Assembly: GCF_026210795.1 (NCBI RefSeq)
Contig: NC_089439.1
Location: 930,001 to 994,000 of the forward strand
Origin: Rhizophagus irregularis
Taxonomy: Eukaryota > Glomeromycota > Glomeromycetes > Glomerales > Glomeraceae
Direction of reading: 5' to 3'
Length of the DNA: 64,000 bases
A program made the position numbers and the translations under genes. Below the pieces are notes generated by a model, which was given only the letters and a program-made list of their open reading frames with translations, made no database searches and was not told where the DNA came from. How positions within the stretch are numbered: position 1 is the first letter of the stretch; each line of letters opens with the position of its first letter. Of the stretch, positions 46,894-57,419 are shown piece by piece.

Positions 46894-49044
46894 ATGACCA
46901 AAAAAAGAAGTTTGTTAACGCGTCGTACTCGTACACTACATTCTCCTTTATCCATCGACGCTTCTCATGATGGACAGGGCATTCGGACAGTTCGCTCTTT
47001 ATCACACTTAAATTCAGCCGAATCCATCGACCAAATACACAATCGTAATCGATTAAATAGGTCATCAAGTCTGGATACTGAAGGTATAATTTACGTTTTG
47101 GCGGATAATTTGGCAGATCATTCGAAATTTTGATTAAATAGCAAACTTAATTTAAAAATTACTATTTTTTTTGTACATTAAGAACGTATTTCACGACTTG
47201 AACGGGGAATGTCGTCAATTCAAGAACAAATGTCCACTGGGTTCGGGCAAATAACGAGAATGCTGGAGCATTCTCTGAACTCACAAGAACGTTCACGACA
47301 AAATCGACAAATAGAATATATTCAGGTTGATGATGACGATGACGAAGATGAACTTGATAAACAAGACAATGAGGAATATATCCCTGAAAAAGATCTACAT
47401 TCGTTGCAAGAGACAGCACAAAAACAATATAATAAGAAGCATCGAAAAGAAATAAAAGTTTGTTTTGGTATATTTTTATTATTTATGTGACGTTTAAACT
47501 CATTAATTTTATCAATTTTCATTTTATAGAACGAAATTAAAATTCTAATTCGTAGCGCAAAAATCGATGAAATTCCCATCGATTATACGAAGAAGTTCGG
47601 CGAGATTGCACCACAATTGGAAAAGGATCTGATCCCCCGTATCCAATCACTTCTTGAACAACGTGGTATTCATGCAACATTAAGTATAGTTCGGGATGTG
47701 TTCTCGGATTTGCATAAAAATGGCTGACGTAAATGGAAAGAAAGCCAGCTTAACGAGGCAGAAATAAAACAAAAAAAAATAATGAGCCATATAATCAACC
47801 GTTTATCAGAAGTAAGTTAATCAAGTTCCAAATTTTTAGGTAATATTGAAAATTAATAATAGTTATTTTAATTTCAGAAACGGGAACGAAGGATGAAGGG
47901 CGCATTAGCCATGAAGAATCACCCTGATTATCGAAAATCTTTTAAAAAACGCGGGATCAAGGATATTAATGAAATATTAAACAAGAACGAATACCACTCT
48001 CCTGAAGAGAGTGATCCGGAGAATGATCCAAACGCATCCACAGACCGCAAAAACCTTTTTGTTTACAAATTATCATGGAGATCTGATGAAGTAAGTCAGA
48101 CAATTCATTTTGTTTATGCGCAGTGACACTAAAATGTCTTTATCAATACGTGATTGGTGCTTCTGGTTTCGCCAAATCTCGACATATCAATTTCCTTGCA
48201 TGCTTTCAAATTTTGGAAAAATGCCAAACCTCAAAAATAACAGAAGTTTATCTATTTCTAATACACGTTTATTTTTAGTTAACGAACCTTCTACATTCAA
48301 TTGACGAGTACGTGGAAAAATATTTTCCAGAAAATAAGAGAGTACGTCCTCGTATCCTTAAAGATGAATTTTGGAAAAATAAGAAAGCACCACCAAATTT
48401 AATTTGGTGGACACTTAAAGACGGAAAGCGAGAATCTCTCTCAGTCCATAAATCTATTGACGAAGAATCAGATGATGAGTCGGAATCAGAGAGCGAAGAG
48501 GAGGAACAAAGTCAACAAAGTCAACAAAGTCAACAAAGTTATGGTAATTGAGTATTACCGTTCTCTTTTTTTTTTATGGAACGGAATTTTTAGAAAATTT
48601 TTAAAATTTTTCTTTTAAGGTCTCAACGTCGATAAATTAGATATAAATGCTGAATCTGATGAAGAAGAAGAGGGTGAGGATGAGGTAAACGAGCCGGAGC
48701 AAGAGGAAACGTCATTATCACAGACATCGGGACGACGATCAAACAAACGATCTAAACAATCCTCCAAAACCCCACCATTAACACCGCAAAAACCCCCATC
48801 ATCGCTACTAAAAAGGAAAACACCTCAACAAACACGATCATCAAAAAGAATTTCAAAAAATAAAAAATCCATAAACAAAAACAACGAAGCACTTGATGAA
48901 TTGCAGGAAGTTATTGACAACATGCGTGATCAATCGAAAAAAACAAATAAAAAATCATCATCCAAACCATCGTCCCAAGAACAGGAACATATTCATGATA
49001 ATGTTTCTAAGAGAACCTCAAAAGAAAAAGAAAAAGAACAGTAA
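46894..49044 (+). CDS. Element E accessory gene (second CACTA gene, TnpA-like position)
   Basis: Six exons with GT..AG borders: 46894-47083, 47183-47457, 47530-47811, 47878-48090, 48279-48543 and 48620-49044; about 550 residues. It starts [14 protein letters not shown] (basic). Then come [20 protein letters not shown] (coiled coil), [13 protein letters not shown] (acidic), a compact middle part [81 protein letters not shown], an SEEEEQSQQ run, and a Lys/Ser/Thr-rich tail. One TGA near 47724 lies in DLHKNG-RKWKES, most simply a former Trp codon. The gene is homologous to that of element D. The position matches the DNA-binding second product of plant CACTA elements; sequence similarity to those is not evident to me. 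Confidence 0.78.
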
Positions 49045-49089
49045 GGGTGTAGGAAGAATATGTAGGGATATTAATGGATTATATAATAA

Positions 49090-50368
49090 ATATCAAAATA
49101 TATGTAATATTTTTGACAATTTTTATTTCAAATTTGGTAAATTTGGCGTCATTACTACAAATTTAACAAAATTCAGCACAATTTGCATTTCGTTTACATA
49201 AAATTACTACAAATTTAACAAAATTCACCACAATTTGCATTACGTTTACATAACATTACTAAAAATTTAACTAAATTCACCACAATTTGCATTACGTTTG
49301 CATAAAATTACTAGAAATTTAACTAAATTCACCACAATTTGCATTACGTTTACATAACATTACTAAAAATTTAACTAAATTCACCACAATTTGCACTTCG
49401 TTTACATAAAATTACTACAAATTTAACAAAATTCACCACAATTTGCACTTCGTTTACATAAAATTACTACAAATTTAACAAAATTCACCACAATTTGCAT
49501 TACGTTTACATAACATTACTAAAAATTTGACTAAATTCACCACAATTTGCACTTCGTTTACATAACATTACTAAAAATTTAACAAAATTCACCACAATTT
49601 GCACTTCGTTTACATAAAATTACTACAAATTTAACAAAATTCACCACAATTTGCACTTCGTTTACATAAAATTACTACAAATTTAACAAAATTCACCACA
49701 ATTTGCATTACGTTTACATAACATTACTAAAAATTTGACTAAATTCACCACAATTTGCACTTCGTTTACATAACATTACTAAAAATTTAGCAAAATTCAC
49801 CACAATTTGCATTACGTTTACATAACATTACTAAAAATTTAACTAAATTCACCACAATTTGCATTACGTTTGCATAAAATTACTAAAAATTTGCCTAAAA
49901 TTCACCACAATTTACATTACGTTTGCATAAAATTACTAAAAATTTGCCTAAAATTCACCACAATTTGCACTTCGTTTGCATAGCATTAACTAAATTCACC
50001 ACAATTTGCATTACGTTTGCATAAAATTACTAAAAATTTGCCTAAAATTCACCACAATTTACATTACGTTTGCATAAAATTACTAAAAATTTAACTAAAT
50101 TCACCACAATTTGCACTTCGTTTGCATATCATTACTAAAGATTTGCCTAAAATTTCCCACAATTTGATGATAATTTACTGAAAAATTTCTCAACATTTAA
50201 ATTAGGAATTCTGTAGGAATTCCGCCATTTTGACAAAATTTGCCAAATTGTAAGACCTCCATTATCCCAAAATTGTAACACAATTTACCCCAATTTACCG
50301 GGATAATTCTCAATTTGCCAGAAAAATTCCAGGCAAATTTTGCGACAATGACATCTGTTCGACCTGTG
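49090..50368. repeat. Right subterminal array of element E (~52 bp unit, about 20 copies)
   Basis: Units read AAATTACTACAAATTTAACA, AAATTCACCACAATTTGCAC, TTCGTTTACATA with small variants (GCATTACGTTTGCATA). The array spans about 49140-50150, followed by a 210-bp unique end. Higher-order patterns are visible, since blocks of three units recur nearly unchanged at 49330-49500 and 49560-49700. The same unit, inverted, forms the left end of element C. Confidence 0.93.
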
Positions 50369-51769
50369 TGGGCAGAATTCAACTTTTCTTTCATAATAGT
50401 TTTATCATCATGGTCACTTTCATCAACATCCTTATCTGAGAAAATTTCAACACAGTTAAGTTTACGTTTTTTTACTAATGATGTTGATGTAGATGCTAGT
50501 TCTTGAGATTCTTCTGACACTTCTGAAACTAATGCTTGTGATTCCACCGGCGTTTTCATTTTTGAAGTTTGTGTTTCTACTACTACAAACACTTCTGCAC
50601 TGGGTACTTTTTCTGCTAATTTCAATGTGGGTGATCTTACTGGTGCCTTTGTTGACGGTGCTTCTACTGATACTTTTTCCGGTACTGCTACCGGCGGAGC
50701 TTGTATAGATGAATTCAATTTGGTACTTTCATTATCGGCACTTTTATTAGCTATCAGTAATGCTTGTGGAGGTGAATTCAATTCATTATTTTCATTAGCT
50801 ACCGGAGGCACGTTCAATTCATCACTTTTATTAGTTACAGGTGACGCTTGTGAAGGGAATTCGATTTGGCACTTTCATTAGCTACTGGTAGCGATTGCGA
50901 AAGTGAATTCAATTTGGCACTTTCATTAGTTACTTGTGGCGCTTGTAGAGGTAAATTCAATTCAGTACTTTTATGGTAGCTTGATTCTCTTATTATAGAG
51001 TCTGAATTTGAAATATCAGCAGTCTGAGAATCATTATTACCTATAAAATTAAGATGTAAATTATTATAAAGTTTTGTAATCAAGAATAATTCTATGATTG
51101 ACAAATATGACTTACAGAAATTATTAATTTTTGTCATCTAGTTATCAATATAATCAAAATAATCTTTCATCGCATTCCAGCTGCGATAAGCTGGCAATGT
51201 CATGCTGGCCCACGTTATATCTGAAATAGTAATATTATTTTTTATGTGATTTTGGTTACCAAATTTTTCAATACATCGCAGATTTAAATTTGCCCAAATA
51301 TTTTCTGCTGTATCAAAGTTGTGAGATTATTTATTGCCAAATCACAGTTTATAACGCGGGCAAGTTCCGAGTTATTAGACTTGTGATATAATGATGAGCG
51401 AGGAGTTGATGTTGAAGATTCAAAGGGGAAATGTTCGGGTGTTGAATAATTTAACAGTTGTTTTAAGGATTTATCAACATTAGAATCAGTATCAGCTGTA
51501 CCAGCTGTGTCACTTGAACGCGTATTTTTCGCCATTACTGGAGTAGAGTACTTTTGCAATTTGTTCTATTATTAGAAATTAACAAAGAAAAGGTAAGATA
51601 TAAATTTTATAAATTAAAAATTAATATCATTTTTATACTTTACCTCTAAGCTAACATTATGATTCAAAACTAATTCGTATTTACTTTTATATAATTCATA
51701 TAGAGACTTGTAATGCTAAAGTTCAGCCAGATTATCCTGAAAAAACAAAAATAAAAATAAAAATGAAAA

Positions 51770-51984
51770 AAAAAGGTGGACAAAATTGTCCGGAAACGGA
51801 AAAAAAAAGTGAAAAAAAAGTGGACAAAGTTGTCCAGACGAAAAAAAAAAGTGAAAAAAAAGTGGACAAAGTTGTCCAGATGAAAAAATAAAGTGAAGTA
51901 AAAATGGACAAAATTGTTCAGAGACGAAAAAAAAAGGACAGCCGAAAAAAAAAAGTGGACAAAGTTATCCAGAGACAAAAAAAA
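51770..51984. repeat. GGACAA minisatellite in a host-gene intron
   Basis: Five or so units of ~42 bp with AAAAAAGTGGACAAAGTTGT followed by CCAGA. The core TGGACAAAGTTGTCCA is a perfect palindrome. The array continues after the MITE at 52511-52570, so the MITE inserted into it. The Phe-rich minus-strand frame 51670-51987 is an artefact. Confidence 0.88.
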
Positions 51985-52510
51985 CACAGGTCGAAAAGTG
52001 AAAAATCAGGCATCAATCAGGCACCAATCGGTCACCAATCAGATACCTGATTGGTGACCGATTGGTGCCTGATTGGCATTTTCGCCAAATACCGTCACCA
52101 ATTAGGCAGTTTGCTAACTTTTGATCCAGTGATCAGAAAAGAATGAAATATAACTCATTGGAATCGTCTCAACAAGACGAATCTAATGGTAGTAAAATCG
52201 CATCTCTAGGATTAATAGTTAATAAAAAATTAAATAAAATATAAATGATACATTTTTATTTTTATATTTTACTTAATTTCTCATCAAGTATTAATCCTAG
52301 AAATGTGATTTTACTACCATTGGATTCGTCTTGCTGAGACTATTCCAATGAGCTATATTTCATCCTTTTCTGATTACTGGATCAAAAGTTAGCAAACTGC
52401 CTGATTGGTGACGGTATTTGGCGAAAATGCCAATCAGGCACCAATCGGTCACCAATCAGCTACCTAATTGGTGACCGATTGGTGCCTGATTTTTCACTTT
52501 TTGACCTGTG
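51985..52510. mobile_element. CACTA-type MITE (CACAGGTCGA ends), copy 2
   Basis: A 526-bp copy of the element at 4048-4465 with perfect ends and duplication AAA (51982-51984, 52511-52513). It is longer because each arm keeps an extra segment of CACCAATCGGTCACCAATCA palindromes and GGCATTTTCGCCAAATACCG, partly missing from copy 1. It lies in an intron of the split host-like gene. Confidence 0.92.
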
Positions 52511-52726
52511 AAAGTGGACAAAGTTGTCCAAAACTGAAAAATGGACAGAAACAAAATAAAGGGGAAGGGGACAAAATTATCATATACCTTATCAATAAAT
52601 GTAAAATTTGACAACGATTCCTCCAGATCAAAATATATATGAGTAATATGACCTTCATTTTTTTTATATGACATTCTTACTCTATCTTGCTCAAAAGTAC
52701 ACAAATCAATTTTTTTATCCGTCTTT

Positions 52727-53005
52727 CACTGGTAAAAAAATGATTTATCCTACACATATCTTACACATATTGGGTACTTAAAATGTAGAAAATCATACAC
52801 AAATAATACACATATCATACACATATCAGGTACTAATATATATATCATACATATATCAGGTACCTAATAGGTATACTATATATATAAGTACCCGATATGT
52901 GTATGATATGTGTATTATTTGTGTATGATTTTCTACATTTTGAGTACCCGATATATGTAAAATATGTGTAGAATATGTGTAGGATAGACCATTTTTTTAC
53001 CAGTG
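52727..53005. mobile_element. CACTGG MITE, copy 3 (in a coding exon)
   Basis: A 279-bp copy, inverted relative to the two copies in element D, duplication TTT (52724-52726, 53006-53008). It splits exon 1 of the host-like gene between SLVWT and KTDKKIDL; the frame is continuous once the MITE and one TTT are removed. Confidence 0.93.
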
Positions 53006-53118
53006 TTTGTCCAAACAAGAGAAAGTGCTATTGAAATTAAGCTTTCATCGTCATCGGGTAAATAAACTTTTTTCCCACGAATTTTTGAATTGAGAACTGA
53101 ACAGAGTGTTTTTGACAT

Positions 53119-54613
53119 TTCTAATATATTTATTCAATATTTTAAAAGCTGATACTTTATTTTTTATTTTTAAAATGAAGAGAGAAGAAAGCAATTGGGG
53201 TACTAAAAACTGTAAAAAAAACTGATATTTATTTAATTGATCAAATAATAACATTTGATAACACGATTGTTTTGATATGTAATTGTATATTGTGATACAT
53301 TTGATAGAATGAGTTTTGATACAATGATATATATAATTGTTAAAATAATGTATTGATTATGGCTGAATAATCTGATATATTATTATTATTTTAATTGGAT
53401 TTTGAAAATAATATTCCCGTATTCTGGCGAGAAAATTTTTTTTTCGCTTCGGTGGGAATATTTTACAAAAAAAATGATCATGTGAAGATGATCTACAGTC
53501 AATCATAATTTTTGAGATTATTTGCGGATTTGCGGATTATTTGCGATTGCAGATTTGTGAACAATTATTCTTCAAAATCTGCAATGTTCCGCAATATCGC
53601 AAATCGCAATTAATCCGCAATTAGGGTATTGTGGACACATCTTTACTTATAGTTTATAATTTTGTACTGGTTATTTTAGTGGAACAGGCTAAAGCTTTTC
53701 AACGTACCAACTAATTTATACACTACAAAATAATACGATCATCGTTACCAATAAATTATACTGGATTGCATAATTTTATATATATTACAACAAGTTAACA
53801 TTAAACATGGCAGGGAGCTATAGTCATAGTGTAATTAGAACTGTAATAATTCTGACTTTTTTTTAATTAAGTTGATTTATACTACCATACAGTATCATAA
53901 TTATGATAAATAGTTTTTAAGATTTAAAGAGAATTTCTAAATTTTAACTGGTGGAAAAATTACTGGAAGATCATGTGATTGTGTATTAAATATTCATGTG
54001 ATTTATTATGATGTTTGGCTCGCTTCACTTACCGGGTTTTTCTAGCCAAACTATAACTTTTACTTTATTTGCAAAATTTTTATTATATTTAACATATCTT
54101 ATAAAAAAAAATTGAGAAATTACTCTTAACTAGCTATTAACATAATTTTTTTCTCATTTGGTAAAGGATAATCATTTTCAGTTTATTTTGCTTGTTAATC
54201 ATTTTTGGCTTAGTTATTTCACTTGTTAATGAGTATATATTTTCACAATTGAGTCCACAGAGGATGCAGAGTATAATTTACTGGTTAATACTATATAATT
54301 ATGCTAATTTTATGCAGTACTACAAAACTCTATAGTATAGTAACAAAATATAGTATTTTAATTAACTTATGATTGGCACAGAGTTTACTTCATCATAATT
54401 GAATTTAAATCATCCAAAATTTGACCACTAACATTACAGTACTAATGTGCTGATGTGTGTTACTCTAAATAAATATAAAAAGCTACCATCAATAAAATTT
54501 TTCTCTTTAAATCAATTTCATTTTAAATTTTCCATTTTGATTTGTTAATATATTGGCTTATTTACTGTTTATAAACTGATAATATTATCTTTATTTCTAT
54601 CCTTATTCCAAAA
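53119..54613. other. Intergenic region with one imperfect inverted repeat
   Basis: About 1.5 kb of AT-rich DNA. At 53518-53632 an imperfect inverted repeat pairs TGCGGATTATTTGCGATTGC with GCAATATCGCAAATCGCAAT and TAATCCGCA; this may be a small foldback element, but no target duplication was found. The rest contains no gene I can support. Confidence 0.45.
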
Positions 54614-55003
54614 TGCAATTTGACGATGTCTATGATTTGATTAAAGATAATGGAGATAATATAATTGACTTGACTCATGATAATAATTTAGAAGTTATTG
54701 AAACCCAAATAAAGGTACAAATATAGTGATTTTAAGATATTTAAAGATTATTTATTTATTTATTTATTTATTAGGATAAAACTATTGATTTTAATCAAAA
54801 TGATGAAATTTATTTATTAACTGAATGCTTAAGAGTAAATGAGATTCGACATACAATCTTTCCAATGGAATATCCACCTACATCTTTGGAAGATATCGCA
54901 ATTTGTTATAACATAGAGAATTGGGGTTCTTATGAACCAGCATTTAAAAATATAAGTACCAAAAGATTTAATTTGTACGCTCTAATTCAAACCTATATGT
55001 AAA
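54614..55003 (+). CDS. Small two-exon hypothetical protein
   Basis: Exon 1, 54614-54715 (MQFDDVYDLIKDNGDNIIDL), a short intron ending TTTATTTATTATTAG near 54774, then exon 2 (YLLTECLRVNEIRHTIFPME, YPPTSLEDIAICYNIENWGS) to a TAA at about 55001. About 109 residues, with acidic beginning and no low-complexity tail. LINE C inserted about 55 bp beyond its stop. No family is recognised. It may be a complete small gene or the first exons of a longer one. Confidence 0.6.
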
Positions 55004-55139
55004 ATATTCTGTGTATTTCAGTTATTATTCTGATTTTGAAATAAATTAGAAATTTTTTTCAAAAATATGCAGAAAAAACTCTCTCCTGCATAAATTGATT
55101 TCCATAATAATCCGCAGTAAAATAAAATTTATTAGAAAC

Positions 55140-57254
55140 ATGGGTATAACACCGTCAAGAGAAGACTTCGTAACCCTGGAAGGATACGCAAAAAAAAGCA
55201 AAGAAGAGCGTAGAGCAATAATACAAAACGCAGGAATGGAAATAACTGACAACGACAAAGAAATAGCACAATTTTTGGGCCCAGAAGACGAAATATTAGG
55301 CTGCTTTATTAGAGGAATAATCACAATATGCCTTAGACATTTCAACAACCAAAGAACAAAAGAATTCAACGAATACATAGAAGATTACAAGACAGCAATA
55401 AACGATATGATACAACAAAAAACTTTAGAAATGAACGAATGGGCCTGACTTAAAGAAGAACAGTGGAACATCAAAGAAGAATACTATTTCAAAAATACAT
55501 CGATAAAAGCGTACCAAATACAAACCGAACTGGGAACTGTAGATAAGGAAGACAGGACAAGAATCGAAAAACAGGAAAAAGAGAAAATTATGAATGAATG
55601 TAGAAAGAAAACTATGAATAACCTCGACGAGGACAGCGACGAAGACAACGATAAATTTCAACATACGTGGGAACTAGAAAGCAACACACCCAGTGAAGAA
55701 TCATGGGATGAAGGGAAAATGAACCAAATATACCACGTTTACAACAAAGCATCACACCAGACAAACGAAAACACCAATAATACTTCGAGAATGCAGGTTG
55801 AGAACAAAAATAGAAATTTTACAAAATCAAGAGACCAATCATTAACAATGGCTATCACCGCCGATCACAACATGGGAGATAATCCCAATAAAAGCAAAGC
55901 GTCCGTGCACCAACCAAAATCAGAAAAAGATCTGAAATATTTCGCGGGACTTTTCACAGTCCAAATAAGGGACGGACAAACTGACCAATCGATAATAGAA
56001 TACCTCAATACCAATAAAATTCTAGAATATCACGTGAACACACTTGGAAGAACTACTCATCATGGAAACAAATACACATACTTAGGCTTTTTTACAGAAG
56101 CAGCGAAAAACGATTTTATAAACGATGGAAGAATAATGGGAACGATAGGAAAATTCAGAGATTTAGAATGGCTAAACAAATTGAACAAAACAATCACCAT
56201 ATCAGCAACCGGAATAGACGGAAAAACAACAGACATCAACGAAGTTATTCAAGCAATAGAAAACAAATTAGGTAAACTCAAAAACGTAACACAACAAACA
56301 GGAAATGAAAAATGGATAAGCATGAAACTAGAAATGGACATTAAATGTACAGAGGACGAACTATTTAATACCTGGGGAGTCCTAGTCAAAAATAAAATGA
56401 TAAAAATCGAACCAATGAATTACAAATATCACATAATCAAACAACGAGAAAGAATCGTGGCGGATATACTCAATATACCCAACGAAATTGACGAAACAAC
56501 ATTTTCAAAAATACTTAAGACTACCAGTTTAAGATATTGGTTCAAGACCAACAACAGGACGAAAGGAACGTACAACATGAAGATATATTTCAACAACGAA
56601 GAAGACAGAAAACAAACAATTAGCAGAAAAATCAAAATTGACGGTAAGAATTTTACTTGGTTTTTTCAGACTGCGCCGAGAAGACAGAATAATTTTCGTA
56701 ATGAAAGAAGAAATGATAACGAACTTGGCAAACGATTTCAACAAGAAATGCACGATGGAAGAAAGGCCAAAAGATCCAGATGCGATATATGTAAAAAGAA
56801 CAACCACATCACAGACGAATGTTATTTCAACAATAGAAATAGAACACATGAAAACAGAAGAAACAGGAACGATAATTGGAATGAAGCGTATAGACATAGA
56901 AAAGGCAGATACGACAACGAAGGAAAATTCAGATACAACATGCAACAACAACCTTTTAACGAACACAACGACAACAGATACAATGCCTACATCAAAAGAG
57001 GAAAACATACACACCCAAGAAGTAGATTTAACGACAACTATAACAGAGAAAATGGTAGAGATGAGACTAGAGGAAACCGACAAAGTTTTTATCACCAACA
57101 ACAAAGATACAATGGAAACAACGACTACAATAACAACGATCACAACACCGATAGATACAACGAGAATGGAAATAATAACTACAATGGATACATCAGAGAT
57201 TGGAATGAAGGAAATAGATCCAATGATAGGCGTCGAATGGCTAGACGCTATTGA
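55140..57254 (+). pseudogene. LINE C ORF1, RNA-binding protein (one nonsense codon)
   Basis: About 704 codons in one frame from MGITPSREDFVTLEGYAKKS. A TGA at 55446-55448 (NEWA-LKEEQW) interrupts residue 103 and is probably a former Trp codon. The middle (about 55930-56660) has two RRM-like stretches (LFTVQIRDGQTDQSIIEYLN, NMKIYFNNEEDRKQTISRKI). A CCHC knuckle, CDICKKNNHITDEC, lies at about 56781-56823. The last 130 codons are Asn/Arg/Tyr/Gly-rich (NGNNDYNNNDHNTDRYNENG). ORF1 of LINEs coats the RNA and acts as a chaperone. Confidence 0.85.
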
Positions 57255-57419
57255 TTGGCCATTATACCAAAACACAATAACAGAAGAAGAGAATAAAGAA
57301 GAAGGAGGCGTAGGCGAAGAAAACTCAGAAAAGAACGAAGAGGAAAATATAATAACAAACAAAACAAAAAAAGAAAAAATTTACAAAAAACAAAAACAAC
57401 AAGAAAACAATAAGAAAAA

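Larger units (their letters stand above)
42207..50368. mobile_element. Element E: nearly whole CACTA transposon with two divergent genes
   Basis: 8,162 bp. Left end CACAGGTCGAAGGGGCACCA, right end complement CACAGGTCGAACAGATGTCA. The flanking triplets are TAA (left) and TGG (right). A TGG duplication whose left copy changed G-to-A twice would explain this, and removing E with one triplet restores the host gene's frame. It contains a tnp2-type transposase on minus (42898-46225), an accessory gene on plus (46894-49044), a 670-bp divergent promoter region, and subterminal arrays at both ends. Each gene has only one nonsense codon and no frameshift, so E is young. Confidence 0.88.
41865..53118 (-). 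pseudogene. Host-like multi-exon gene split by two MITEs and element E
   Basis: Exon 1 runs 53118-52588 (MSKTLCSVLNSKIRGKKVYL.., DDDESLISIALSLVWTKTDK after removal of the MITE at 52727-53005, to FTFIDK). Its intron holds a GGACAA minisatellite and the MITE 51985-52510. Exon 2 is 51736-51644, exon 3 51565-51284 (TPVMAKNTRSSDTAGTADTD), exon 4 from 51220 (ITWASMTLPAYRSWNAMKDY). A Ser/Asn-rich exon, 51041-50372, repeats NESAKLNS..QAPPVA and ends KEKLNSAH at element E. On E's other side, 42203 downwards, the reading resumes as ATYTESSELIIDIFCCVIRD and finishes LVEMITEMDQL at 41865. A TAG in exon 2, a TAG near 51138 and shifts near 50870 and 42080 show decay. The family is unrecognised; the three insertions and preserved reading across them argue for a real former gene. 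Confidence 0.6.

Noticed and set aside
49140-50150. Regular direct repeats that could be taken for a CRISPR array
   Set aside because: Units abut without unique spacers, the surroundings are eukaryotic, and the array is the end of a CACTA element.
51670-51987. 105-codon Phe-rich membrane-like frame on minus
   Set aside because: Translation of the A-rich GGACAA minisatellite.
56529-57362. 277-codon hydrophobic minus-strand frame
   Set aside because: Antisense of the Asn/Thr-rich junction of LINE C ORF1 and ORF2; no features of a gene.
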